Source of the DNA: Comamonadaceae bacterium
GTDB lineage: Bacteria; Pseudomonadota; Gammaproteobacteria; Burkholderiales; Burkholderiaceae
DNA length: 45,088 bases
Direction of reading: 5' to 3'
Assembly (NCBI GenBank): GCA_947484245.1
Contig: CANKOT010000007.1
Span: forward strand, 1-45,088
Numbering within the stretch: position 1 is the first letter of the stretch; the number at the start of each line of letters is the position of its first letter. Positions 8,999-17,129 of the stretch are shown one piece after another. A program made the position numbers and the translations under genes. The notes beneath the pieces were generated by a model. That model was not told the origin of the DNA. It saw only the letters and a list, made by a program, of their open reading frames with translations, and made no database searches.

Positions 8999-9862
8999 TT
9001 AGTTCTTGAACAAGCCTTCAGGCTTGTAAAGTAAAACAATGGCCATCAACACATAGACCAGCATGCCTGCCACTTGCGGCAATAACACTTTGCCAAAGGT
9101 GTCGACCAAGCCCACCAGTATGGCTGCAACAAGCGCGCCTTTGACAGAGCCAATGCCGCCAATGACCACGACCACAAAACACATGATGAGCACTTGCGAG
9201 CCCATGTTGGGATAGACACTGGAAACGGGTGCCGCCACCATGCCTGCGATGGTAGCCAAGCCCACGCCCATGGCAAATACCAATGCATGAATGAGTTTGA
9301 CGTTGACACCCAAGGCCTCTGTCATTTCGTGATTGAAAGCGCCTGCACGTATTTTCATACCTAGGCGTGTTTTTGAAATGAGTAAATAAAGACCCAAAGC
9401 CAATAGCAAACACACGCCCGACATGAATAAGCGATAAACGGGGTATGAGAGTGTTTCTGTCAGGGGAATAGAGGCACTCAATGCTGCTGGAATGGTGACG
9501 CCATGCACATCGTCGCCCCACAAAATTGAGCGCGTTTCTTCAAACACGTAGATCAGACCAAACGTGAGTAGCACTTGATCGAGGTGATCTCGTTTGTAGA
9601 AATGCCTGAACAGCAACCATTCGAGCAGCAAGCCAAACAGGACTGAGAGCAGCGTGCCTAAAATGATGGCGAGTGTGAAGCTGTTTGTGAGAGCAGCCAA
9701 AGACCAAGCCAAATAGGCTCCTAGCATGTAAAAACTACCATGCGCCAAATTGACCACGCCCATGATGCCAAAAATCAAGGTGAGGCCAGCAGCCAACATG
9801 AAAAGCAACAAGCCATACTGAACACTGTTCAGAAGCTGGATGAGGAAGTTGACGAAATCCAT
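8999..9862 (-). CDS. livH: Branched-chain amino acid-type ABC transporter permease LivH
   Basis: An inner-membrane permease subunit of 287 residues. The N-terminus contains the LivH pattern YGLLLFMLAAGLTLIFGIMG followed by VNLAHGSFYMLGAY. The second half repeats the fold with GIGSVKGALVAAILVGLVDT, and the protein ends VLLYKPEGLFKN. It is the first transport gene after the binding-protein gene, separated from it by 96 bases that hold a strong hairpin with a T run. Its expression may therefore depend on read-through of that terminator. The binding protein, the two permeases and the two ATPases make a complete importer. Confidence 0.92.
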   Translation of the reverse strand: MDFVNFLIQLLNSVQYGLLLFMLAAGLTLIFGIMGVVNLAHGSFYMLGAYLAWSLAALTNSFTLAIILGTLLSVLFGLLLEWLLFRHFYKRDHLDQVLLTFGLIYVFEETRSILWGDDVHGVTIPAALSASIPLTETLSYPVYRLFMSGVCLLLALGLYLLISKTRLGMKIRAGAFNHEMTEALGVNVKLIHALVFAMGVGLATIAGMVAAPVSSVYPNMGSQVLIMCFVVVVIGGIGSVKGALVAAILVGLVDTFGKVLLPQVAGMLVYVLMAIVLLYKPEGLFKN

Positions 9863-9912
9863 AGAGAAAAGATTAACACTAATGTGCTTGCCTGTTGCAA
9901 ACTTGAAGGCGG

Positions 9913-9942
9913 AAAAAAAGCGGCGGAAAAATCCGCCGCTTT
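9913..9942 (-). terminator. Intrinsic terminator between binding-protein gene and livH
   Basis: A perfect 11-base inverted repeat (9917-9927 with 9932-9942, four-base loop) of sequence AAAGCGGCGGA/TCCGCCGCTTT. On the minus strand it is followed by a run of seven T, the textbook form of a Rho-independent terminator. It sits just after the stop of the binding-protein gene and before livH, so it probably lets most transcripts stop there and only a fraction continue into the permease genes. The effect on expression is inference; the hairpin itself is plain in the sequence. Confidence 0.85.
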
Positions 9943-9958
9943 GGCACGAGTTGGGTGC

Positions 9959-11155
9959 TTAGCCCATCTTGCAGCCAGTGCCTGGGTCGGCCAAGGCTTT
10001 GGCAGCCACGCCAATGACTTTGTTTTCACCGTTTTCTACCACGCGCAAGTACATGTCTTGTATGGGGTTGTGGGTTTTGCTCATGGTCCACTTGCCACGT
10101 GGGCTGTCAATGACAGCGCCTTCCATGGCTTTGTACAAATCGGGCTTCTTAGACAAATCACCCTTGACGGCATTGGCGCCTTGAATCAACAGCAAGCCTG
10201 TGTCGTAGCCTTGAACAGCATAAACATCGGGTTGCATTTTGAATGATTTGGCATATTCCAAACGGAATTTTTTGTTGCGCGGTGTGTCCAGTGAATCGCT
10301 GTAATGCAGTGTGGTCATAACGCCATCAGCGGCGGGACCAGCAGCTTGCAAAACACCTTCTGTGAGGAAGCCAGAACCGTAAAGAGCAATCTTGCCTTTG
10401 AGGCCAGCTGCAGCAAAGTCCTTCATGAACTTGGCGCCTGAAGGACCAGCGAAGAAGCAAGCCACTGCATCGGGTTTGAGTGCCGCAATTTCGGTCAGAA
10501 GGGCTTGGAACTCAACGTTAGGGAATGGCAGGCCCAGCTCTTTGATGATGGTGCCGCCAGCCTTGGTGTAGCTTTCTTTGAAACCTTCAAAGGCTTCGTC
10601 GCCAGCTGCATATTTCCAGGTAATCCAAACCGCTCTTTTGTGGCCTTTATTGACCATGGTTTGACCCAAGGCCAATGTAGGTTGGCTGTTGGAGAAACTG
10701 GTGCGGAAAACATTGGGCGCACAGAGGGAGCGTGTAGCTGCATGAACGCCTGCATTGGGAATGAAAGACAACACGCCTGAGTCGCGGGCCACTCTTTGGA
10801 TGCCCATTTGCACGCCTGAGTGAACGGTGCCAATGAGAACATCTACTTTGTCACGTTGAACCAATTTGTTGGCATTTTCAATGCCTTTAGACGGATCTGA
10901 TTCATCGTCGACTTTGAACCATTCAATTTCGCGGCCCCCCAGCTTGCCACCTTGTTCGTTGATGGCCATGCGAACGCCATTTTCAATGGCGACACCCAAG
11001 GGTGCAAAGGCACCAGAGTAGGGCAACATGAGACCAACACGAATTTTGCCTGTTTGTGCCTGAGACTGTGCGGGCATCAACAGTGTGGAACTGGCGGCGC
11101 TCACCAGTGCAGCACTGCGAGTCAAAACCATACGACGTGAGGGTGAAGTAGTCAT
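9959..11155 (-). CDS. ABC transporter substrate-binding protein (LivK-like, Peripla_BP_6 type)
   Basis: The periplasmic ligand-binding subunit of the importer, 398 residues from the chosen ATG. That start has AAGGAG at good spacing; an upstream ATG in the same frame would add 13 residues and spoil the signal. The N-terminus reads SPSRRMVLTRSAALVS, a twin-arginine-like signal, and is followed by an Ala-rich stretch and SQAQTG, a plausible cleavage region. The mature part opens IRVGLMLPYSGAFAPLGVA and contains DDESDPSKGIENANKLV and VDVLIGTVHSGV, as in type I periplasmic binding proteins for amino acids, amides and aromatic acids. The ligand is not predictable by eye. Tat export is inference from the RR motif. 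Confidence 0.88.
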   Translation of the reverse strand: MTTSPSRRMVLTRSAALVSAASSTLLMPAQSQAQTGKIRVGLMLPYSGAFAPLGVAIENGVRMAINEQGGKLGGREIEWFKVDDESDPSKGIENANKLVQRDKVDVLIGTVHSGVQMGIQRVARDSGVLSFIPNAGVHAATRSLCAPNVFRTSFSNSQPTLALGQTMVNKGHKRAVWITWKYAAGDEAFEGFKESYTKAGGTIIKELGLPFPNVEFQALLTEIAALKPDAVACFFAGPSGAKFMKDFAAAGLKGKIALYGSGFLTEGVLQAAGPAADGVMTTLHYSDSLDTPRNKKFRLEYAKSFKMQPDVYAVQGYDTGLLLIQGANAVKGDLSKKPDLYKAMEGAVIDSPRGKWTMSKTHNPIQDMYLRVVENGENKVIGVAAKALADPGTGCKMG

Positions 11156-11268
11156 GAGAAATCTCCTTATGAGATGCATTATGTTGCATATCAATGGGAA
11201 AAAAAGCTAGGCAAAACCCTGATTTTGCGAATTTAAATCAAATGTTGGAATGACGTCGACGGTGTAGG

Positions 11269-11345
11269 TGGCCTGCCCGGAGGGACTCGAACCCCCGACC
11301 TACGGCTTAGAAGGCCGTTGCTCTATCCAGTTGAGCTACGGGCAG
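11269..11345 (-). tRNA. tRNA-Arg (anticodon UCU)
   Basis: The 77-base cloverleaf on the minus strand has acceptor CTGCCCG pairing with CGGGCAG, D-arm GCTC...GAGC, anticodon arm ACGGC-CTTCTAA-GCCGT with anticodon TCT, a T-arm with GTTCGAGTC, and a genomically encoded CCA. It decodes AGA (and AGG by wobble), rare arginine codons. It lies between the binding-protein gene and tRNA-Pro, on the same strand. Confidence 0.95.
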
Positions 11346-11382
11346 ATAAAAAAGGCCCTAGAACCAAAAAAGGTAGGGCCTT
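11346..11382 (-). terminator. Hairpin with T run between the two tRNA genes
   Basis: An inverted repeat AAGGCCCTA (11352-11360) and TAGGGCCTT (11374-11382) with a 13-base loop. On the minus strand it is followed by T residues just before tRNA-Arg. It fits a Rho-independent terminator for the upstream tRNA-Pro transcript or a processing signal within a shared precursor. Sequence alone cannot separate these. Confidence 0.6.
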
Positions 11383-11392
11383 CATAGAAAAA

Positions 11393-11469
<77 letters not shown>

Positions 11470-11542
11470 ACAAGCCTTGTATTCTAATGCGGGATAAGGC
11501 TAATTCTTGAAACTTACTTAAAAAGTCCTGCAAAAAATAGAC

Positions 11543-12802
11543 TTAGCTGCCTCTTGTAATTGGCATTTCAACTTCGCCAGGCATGAGCAAATGTTTGGCC
11601 AACTCCAATTTGGCCAAGGAATTGCGGTGCACTTCATCGGGACCATCTGCCAAGCGCAAAGTGCGCTGGTGTGCGTAGGCGTAGGCCAAGGGGAAGTCTT
11701 GCGACACACCACCGCCGCCATGGGCTTGAATGGCCCAGTCAATGATTTGGCAAGCCATTTGAGGGGCCACAATTTTGATCATGGCAATCTCTGCTTTGGC
11801 GACTTTGTTGCCCACTGTGTCCATCATGTAAGCAGCTTTGAGAGTCAGCAAACGGGCTTGCTCAATCATGCAGCGTGACTCGGCAATGCGCTCTTGCCAT
11901 ACAGTTTGACGTGCTACCTCACGGCCAAAAGCCACGCGACTGTTCAAGCGCTTGCACATCAGTTCAAGGGCTCGTTCTGAGACGCCAATGGTGCGCATGC
12001 AGTGGTGAATGCGTCCTGGGCCTAAGCGGCCTTGTGCAATTTCAAAACCACGACCTTCGCCCAGCAACAGATTGGCTGCGGGCACACGCACATTCTTCAA
12101 CACCACTTCCATATGGCCATGAGGCGCATCGTCGTAACCAAAGACAGACAGTGCACGAACAACGGTAATGCCAGGCGAATTGGCTGGCACAATGATCATT
12201 GACTGTTGCTCATGACGGCCAGCGTCTGGATTGGTTTTGCCCATCACGATGTAGACCGCGCAGCGTGGGTCACCCGCACCAGAAGACCACCACTTGCGAC
12301 CGTTGATGACGTAATCATTGCCATCGCGTTTGATCTCGCATTGAATGTTGGTGGCATCGGAAGATGCCACGTCGGGTTCGGTCATGAGAAATGCTGAGCG
12401 AATTTCACCTTTGAGCAAGGGCTCTAGCCATTGGTCTTTGAGTTCTTCGCTGGCATAGCGTTCAAAGGTTTCCATGTTGCCAGTGTCGGGCGCTGAGCAG
12501 TTGAAAATTTCAGCAGCAAAGGGCACACGGCCCATGATCTCGCACAAAGGTGCGTATTCCAAATTTGACAAACCTTGGGGTGCGCGTGGCGACTTGGGCA
12601 GGAACAAATTCCACAAGCCTGCAGCTTGCGCTTTGGGCTTGAGCTCCTCCACAATTTTGGTGGGAATCCAAGCATTGCCTTTGGCGCGGTTGTCAGCAAT
12701 TTCTTGGAAGAAGCGAGCCTCGTTGGGGTAAATGTGTTCGTCCATGAAAGCCAGCAAGCGTGCTTGCATTGTTTTGACTTTGTCTGAGTATTCGAATTGC
12801 AT
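11543..12802 (-). CDS. ACAD11-like acyl-CoA dehydrogenase
   Basis: A flavoprotein acyl-CoA dehydrogenase of 419 residues, expected to use FAD and pass electrons to ETF. The flavin-binding block [17 protein letters not shown] is near residue 140, [10 protein letters not shown] lies near 170, and the C-terminal block [18 protein letters not shown] leads into [10 protein letters not shown] (residues 387-392). That last motif, in place of the usual YEGT of short-chain enzymes, is the mark of the ACAD10/ACAD11 branch and of LvaC from the Pseudomonas levulinate pathway. The gene follows the kinase-fold gene by 51 bases on the same strand, the same two modules that are fused in human ACAD11. In that family the substrate is a 4-phosphorylated acyl-CoA. 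Transfer of this role here is inference. The acid that serves as base is not settled by eye. Confidence 0.88.
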   Translation of the reverse strand: MQFEYSDKVKTMQARLLAFMDEHIYPNEARFFQEIADNRAKGNAWIPTKIVEELKPKAQAAGLWNLFLPKSPRAPQGLSNLEYAPLCEIMGRVPFAAEIFNCSAPDTGNMETFERYASEELKDQWLEPLLKGEIRSAFLMTEPDVASSDATNIQCEIKRDGNDYVINGRKWWSSGAGDPRCAVYIVMGKTNPDAGRHEQQSMIIVPANSPGITVVRALSVFGYDDAPHGHMEVVLKNVRVPAANLLLGEGRGFEIAQGRLGPGRIHHCMRTIGVSERALELMCKRLNSRVAFGREVARQTVWQERIAESRCMIEQARLLTLKAAYMMDTVGNKVAKAEIAMIKIVAPQMACQIIDWAIQAHGGGGVSQDFPLAYAYAHQRTLRLADGPDEVHRNSLAKLELAKHLLMPGEVEMPITRGS

Positions 12803-12853
12803 GAAGGTCTCCTGTTAAATCTTGGGAAAAAATTGAATTGCTGGAATATGAGT

Positions 12854-13942
12854 TCAATGAACTTGGCTGGCAAAATGCCAAGCCAATTCAGCCATGGGTT
12901 TTGCGCCAGCGCCCGATGATTTGGCTTGCTCGCTGGAAGCGGTGCCATCTTCGACGCGCTTGGCAATGCCTTGCAAAATAGCACCAATGCGAAACAAGTT
13001 GTAGGCCATGTAGAAATTCCAATCGAGCGCTAGCTTCTCTGGCGTGGTGTAGCCTGTTCTCTCGCAGTAGCGCTTGATGTATTCAGCTTCATTGGGAATG
13101 CCCAGCGCATGGTGATCTAAACCACCAATGCCGCGAAACGAACCTGGCTTGATGTGCCAAGCCATGCAGTGGTAACTGAAGTCGGCCAGTGGGTGACCCA
13201 ATGTCGAAAGTTCCCAATCGAGGACGGCCAAAACTTTGGGCTCAGTGGGGTGGAACATGAGGTTGTCTAAGCGAAAATCGCCATGAACAATGCTGACCAG
13301 AGATTCATCTTTGGCACTGCTAGGGATGTTGGCTGGTAGCCAAGCCATTAAGCGGTCCATCTCTGGAATGTCTTGCGTTTGCGAGGCGACATATTGTTTG
13401 CTCCAGCGGCCAATTTGGCGCTCAATGTAGCTCCCGGGCTTGCCGTAGTTGGCCAAGCCTTGTTCTGCAAACTTCACGCTGTGCAGTGCCGCAATGACGC
13501 GGTTCATTTCATCGTAAATTTCGCCGCGTTGTGCATTGCTCATGCCAGGCAATGACTGATCCCACAAGACCCGGCCCGCCACAAATTCCATGATGTAGAA
13601 AGCGCGGCCGATGATGGCTTCGTCTTCACAGAGTACATGCATCTGGGCCACGGGCACCGCCGTGCCGGACAAGCCTTCCATGACTTTGAACTCACGTTCA
13701 ATGGCATGCGCAGAGGGCAACAATTTGGCCACCAGACCCGGCTTCGCCCGCATCACATAGGCGCACTTGGGTGTGATGAGTTTGTAGGTGGGGTTGGATT
13801 GACCGCCTTTGAACATTTCGACGCTAAGCGGTCCTTCAAAGCCAGTCATATTGGCTAGGAGCCAGCGCTCGAGTGCAGAGATATCAAAGGCGTGAGTGCC
13901 TGAGACCGGGCGGGTGCCCACGAAATGATCAAACTGGCTCAT
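12854..13942 (-). CDS. Aminoglycoside phosphotransferase-fold kinase (LvaA / ACAD11 N-domain-like)
   Basis: A 362-residue protein of the APH/choline-kinase fold. It has the nucleotide loop FKGGQSNPTYKL near residues 44-55, MRAKPG with K67 as likely ATP lysine, the catalytic loop VHGDFRLDNLMF (D222, N227) and metal-binding LDWE (D242). The pattern GQSNPTY plus HGDFRLDN is that of the kinase domain of ACAD10/ACAD11 and of LvaA, not of antibiotic-modifying enzymes. It lies between a Crp-type regulator gene and the acyl-CoA dehydrogenase. The open frame reaches 23 codons upstream into the regulator gene; the ATG at MSQFDHFVGT is preferred for position, although its Shine-Dalgarno sequence is weak. 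The likely role is phosphorylating a hydroxyacyl-CoA ahead of the neighbouring dehydrogenase; this is inferred from family and context. Confidence 0.85.
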   Translation of the reverse strand: MSQFDHFVGTRPVSGTHAFDISALERWLLANMTGFEGPLSVEMFKGGQSNPTYKLITPKCAYVMRAKPGLVAKLLPSAHAIEREFKVMEGLSGTAVPVAQMHVLCEDEAIIGRAFYIMEFVAGRVLWDQSLPGMSNAQRGEIYDEMNRVIAALHSVKFAEQGLANYGKPGSYIERQIGRWSKQYVASQTQDIPEMDRLMAWLPANIPSSAKDESLVSIVHGDFRLDNLMFHPTEPKVLAVLDWELSTLGHPLADFSYHCMAWHIKPGSFRGIGGLDHHALGIPNEAEYIKRYCERTGYTTPEKLALDWNFYMAYNLFRIGAILQGIAKRVEDGTASSEQAKSSGAGAKPMAELAWHFASQVH

Positions 13943-13991
13943 GTGGGTGTACCGCCATCTGTAAAAGAAATGAGATTGTGCGCTGTCTGGT

Positions 13992-14711
13992 TCAGTTGTC
14001 TGAATTGACAATTTTCAGCAGTGCTTCTCTGTCGAGTACGGTGAGGCCACCGGGTTCGATTTTGATGACATGCTCGCGTTCCATTTGCTTGAGTTCTTGG
14101 TTGACGCGTTGTCTGGATGCGCCTAACAACTGAGCCAATTCTTCTTGCGCCAGCTGAAGGCTGATTCGAATGGCTTTGGCATCTGACAGGCTGGGCACGC
14201 CATAGCTGCGCAGCAAGTGGTTGAGCTGTTTGGCCAAACGCGCCCTGAGGGGCAAGGTGTTTAAGTCTTCGACCAAGCCAAACAGCTGCCGAATGCGTCT
14301 GGCGTGCAAGCGCAGCATGGCGTCGTATAACTCGACATGGGAAGCCAATATTTTCTTGAAATCGGCTTTGGCCACATTGAGCGTGGTGGTCTCGCCGTGT
14401 GCATAAGCATCGTGCGTGCGCCTGTCGCCGTCGAAAATAGACACGTCGCCAAACCAAATGCCTGGCTCGACATAGGTGAGTGTGATCAATTTGCCCGAGA
14501 CCGAGGTGGAACTCACACGCACGGCACCCTTGGCGCAGGCGATCCACTGCTCCGGCGGCTCGCCGCGGGCTGCAATCAGTTCGCCGTCTTTGTGTCGTTT
14601 GACGTATGCGCATCGAAGAATATCGTGTCGAAGAGAAGGTGAAAGGGTAGAGAACCAACGACCTGCGTTGATGGATTCTCTTTCCTCCATCGTAAGAATG
14701 GGTTCGTCCAT
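13992..14711 (-). CDS. Crp/Fnr-family transcriptional regulator
   Basis: A 239-residue regulator with an N-terminal cyclic-nucleotide-binding fold (about residues 20-140, including PEQWIACAKGAVRV and GIWFGDVSIFDG) and a C-terminal helix-turn-helix (LAQEELAQLLGASRQRVNQEL, about residues 187-207). It lacks the N-terminal cysteine cluster of Fnr, so an iron-sulfur oxygen sensor is unlikely. Whether it binds cAMP cannot be decided. It sits within the minus-strand catabolic block, 55 bases after the hydratase gene and 49 before the kinase-fold gene. A local regulator of this block is the simplest reading. The GC-rich alternative frames over this gene are not coding. Confidence 0.9.
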   Translation of the reverse strand: MDEPILTMEERESINAGRWFSTLSPSLRHDILRCAYVKRHKDGELIAARGEPPEQWIACAKGAVRVSSTSVSGKLITLTYVEPGIWFGDVSIFDGDRRTHDAYAHGETTTLNVAKADFKKILASHVELYDAMLRLHARRIRQLFGLVEDLNTLPLRARLAKQLNHLLRSYGVPSLSDAKAIRISLQLAQEELAQLLGASRQRVNQELKQMEREHVIKIEPGGLTVLDREALLKIVNSDN

Positions 14712-14766
14712 AGTCTGTCTTTTGAGTGACTGGGTTGTTAAAAATTGTCGCCTGAGGGACCCGGTC

Positions 14767-15546
14767 TCATTCGTAGCGCGGTGTTTCTTTGTTCAAAAAG
14801 GCTGAAATTCCGATACCCGCATTGGCATGGTGCAAGTTCTTCACAAAATGATCTCGCTCCTGCGCCAGTTGGCGGTTCAAACTGGTTCCGTCAGCATCGT
14901 TGAGAAGTTCTTTGATGCTGGCCAGGGCGTTTGGCGCTTTGTTGTTCAACAGGCTGGCTCTGCTTAACGCGGTGCCCAAGGCTTGACCAGGCTCGCAAAG
15001 TTGATTGACAACGCCCAATTGGTGAAGTCGTTCAGCGCCAATGCGCTCTCCAAACATCAACAACTCAGTGGCCAATTGACGGGGAATACAGCGGGACAAA
15101 CTCCATGTGCCGCCGCCATCAGGTGACAGTGCAATGTTGCTGTAGGCCATGACAAAAATACTGTTGCGCGCTGCCACAATGATGTCGCAAGCCAAGGCCA
15201 AGGAAAACCCTGCGCCCGCTGCAGGACCTTCGATGGCCGCAATGACCGGCTTGGGAAAGGTGCGAATCGCTTCGATCCAATTGTGCAGGCCTTCGATGCT
15301 TTGGGCTTGGTGCTCAGGCGGCAATTGACGGTTTTGGTTCAAACGTTGCAAATTGCCGCCAGCGCTGAAGATGCCACCTTGCCCCGTGATAACCACGCTT
15401 TTGATGTCGGCGCTGGTCTCGGCCACGCTCAGTGCTTCGACGCCCGCAGCATACATTTCGGGGCCAAGTGCGTTCCTGTGTTCAGGGTTGCTCAAAGTGA
15501 GAATGAGCGTGGCGCCTTCGCTGGTACTGAGCAGTTGGGCTGACAT
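14767..15546 (-). CDS. Enoyl-CoA hydratase/isomerase (PaaG-like crotonase)
   Basis: A 259-residue crotonase-fold enzyme acting on enoyl-CoA in beta-oxidation. The first oxyanion-hole segment is GIFSAGGNLQRL (residues 58-69) and the second is EGPAAGAGFSLALACD (about 106-121). D143 in SPDGGGTWSL takes the place of a glutamate in classical hydratases. One acidic residue here is typical of the PaaG/isomerase-like branch, so isomerisation of a double bond is as likely as hydration. It is 3 bases downstream of the 3-hydroxyacyl-CoA dehydrogenase gene, so the two are surely co-transcribed. The closest named relatives are the phenylacetate-pathway hydratases, but no other paa genes are in the window. 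Confidence 0.88.
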   Translation of the reverse strand: MSAQLLSTSEGATLILTLSNPEHRNALGPEMYAAGVEALSVAETSADIKSVVITGQGGIFSAGGNLQRLNQNRQLPPEHQAQSIEGLHNWIEAIRTFPKPVIAAIEGPAAGAGFSLALACDIIVAARNSIFVMAYSNIALSPDGGGTWSLSRCIPRQLATELLMFGERIGAERLHQLGVVNQLCEPGQALGTALSRASLLNNKAPNALASIKELLNDADGTSLNRQLAQERDHFVKNLHHANAGIGISAFLNKETPRYE

Positions 15547-15549
15547 GCT

Positions 15550-17070
15550 TTAGTCCTCTGTGTGCAGCAAAGACAATCCGATGGCGCCGCGACGTCGCAA
15601 CCAAGGGCTAGGGCGATAGCGTGGATCGCCGTAAACGGTTTGCAAATTGAACAGCACTTCCAATACATTGGTCGGCCCCAATTTGTCGCCAAGGGCCAAA
15701 GGACCCACGGGGTAACCAAGGCCCAAAGTAACCGCGACATCTAGATCTTTGGGTGAGCAAACAGCTTGTTGGCACATGTCGGAGGCAATGTTCACAATGT
15801 TGGCAACCACGCGTTGGGTGATAAAGCCACCACTGTCACGCACCACGCTCACAGCTTTGCCATCTTTGGCAAACAAGGCGTGGGCTGCGTCGCGCATGTC
15901 GGAGCGTGTGGCGGGGTTGGTGGCCAAGACTCTTCGCTTGGTGGCCGCATCGTCAAACAACATGTCAATTCCAATGGTGCGTGCTGGATCGAGTCGTTCC
16001 ACCACCGCAACGGTGGTGACATCAAAGCCCAATGGTGCAACGAGCGTGAGGGCATGGGGCGAAGGCGATACGCCAGACTCAATGATGGCATCCAAATCTT
16101 TGAGCAGTTGCAACAGCTCCATGCGTCTTGTTGCCCGAGGAGATACCCACACCGGCGGAAACTCTTTAACCTCAGGCACAACTTGGTCTGGCGACACAAT
16201 GGCTTTGCCATCCAGGTACTGGTAGAAACCTTCGCCAACTTTCTTACCCACCACACCACCCGCTAAGCGTTGTGCGGTGATGACGCTAGGGCGGTAGCGG
16301 GGTTCTTGGTAGTACTGGTTGTAGATGGACTCCATGACAGGATGCGACACATCCAAGGCCGTGAGGTCGAACAACTCGAAAGGGCCGAGCTTGAAGCCAA
16401 CTTGGTCTTTCAATATTCGGTCGATGGTGGCAAAGTCGGCCACGCCTTCAGAAACGATGCGCAACGCTTCTGTGCCATAACCTCGGCCTGCATGGTTGAC
16501 GATAAAGCCTGGCGTGTCATTGGCTTGAACCGGCGTATGACCCATTTGCTTGGCAAATTCTGTGAGTCGCACGCAAACATCGGGCTTGGTTTTGAGACCT
16601 GCAATAACTTCAACGACCTTCATGAGTGGCACGGGGTTGAAGAAGTGGTAGCCTGCAAATTGTGAGGGACGCTTCAGCGCTGCTGCAATGGCTGTGACGG
16701 AGAGTGAAGATGTATTGGTTACCAGCACAGTTGATTCTGCAACCAAGTTTTCTAGTTCAACAAATAGACTCTTCTTGATGTCGAGTCGCTCGACAATGGC
16801 CTCCACAATCAAGTCGCATTTTTGGAGATCTTGCAATTGATTGGCGGTATGCAGTTGTGATTTGTATTTGCCAACTGTTTCTGCATCTAAGCGGCCTTTG
16901 GCGAGCAATGAATCCCAAACTTGGTGGACTGCGACCAACGCTTTTTGGCTGGCTTGTGCTTGTGTGTCGTAAAGAAAAACGTGGCTGCCAGCTTGAGCTG
17001 CAATTTGGGCAATACCTCGCCCCATGGCGCCTGCGCCAATCACGGCAACTTGTTGAAATGCAATGTTCAT
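15550..17070 (-). CDS. 3-hydroxyacyl-CoA dehydrogenase (PaaH-like)
   Basis: A 506-residue NAD-dependent dehydrogenase that oxidises 3-hydroxyacyl-CoA to 3-ketoacyl-CoA. The Rossmann motif GAGAMGRGIA is at residues 12-21, the catalytic histidine lies in GYHFFNPVPLMKVVEVI, and two copies of the C-terminal HACDH domain follow: one with NDTPGFIVNHAGRGYG, one in the last 120 residues with RDSGGFITQRVVAN. The doubled C-terminal domain and length match PaaH-type enzymes rather than FadB. It heads the block with the hydratase and lies 59 bases after the D-2-hydroxyacid dehydrogenase gene on the same strand. A thiolase to finish the cycle is not in the window. Confidence 0.92.
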   Translation of the reverse strand: MNIAFQQVAVIGAGAMGRGIAQIAAQAGSHVFLYDTQAQASQKALVAVHQVWDSLLAKGRLDAETVGKYKSQLHTANQLQDLQKCDLIVEAIVERLDIKKSLFVELENLVAESTVLVTNTSSLSVTAIAAALKRPSQFAGYHFFNPVPLMKVVEVIAGLKTKPDVCVRLTEFAKQMGHTPVQANDTPGFIVNHAGRGYGTEALRIVSEGVADFATIDRILKDQVGFKLGPFELFDLTALDVSHPVMESIYNQYYQEPRYRPSVITAQRLAGGVVGKKVGEGFYQYLDGKAIVSPDQVVPEVKEFPPVWVSPRATRRMELLQLLKDLDAIIESGVSPSPHALTLVAPLGFDVTTVAVVERLDPARTIGIDMLFDDAATKRRVLATNPATRSDMRDAAHALFAKDGKAVSVVRDSGGFITQRVVANIVNIASDMCQQAVCSPKDLDVAVTLGLGYPVGPLALGDKLGPTNVLEVLFNLQTVYGDPRYRPSPWLRRRGAIGLSLLHTED

Positions 17071-17129
17071 TTTGATCGTCAGAAATTGTGAATTCGTTAC
17101 TCAAGAGCAGGCAAGTCTGCTTGTGGGGC

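Noticed and set aside
12424..12987. A 187-codon frame across the junction of the kinase-fold and acyl-CoA dehydrogenase genes
   Set aside because: It overlaps two well-supported genes in another frame on the same strand and has no recognisable domain.
12854..13942. Antibiotic (aminoglycoside) resistance gene
   Set aside because: The fold is shared, but the motifs and context match the ACAD10/11 and LvaA kinase branch, next to acyl-CoA enzymes.
13939..14658. A 239-codon open frame on the minus strand overlapping the Crp/Fnr gene
   Set aside because: Its composition (very rich in arginine and glutamine) is that of a shifted frame, and the Crp/Fnr frame has clear domain motifs over the same bases.
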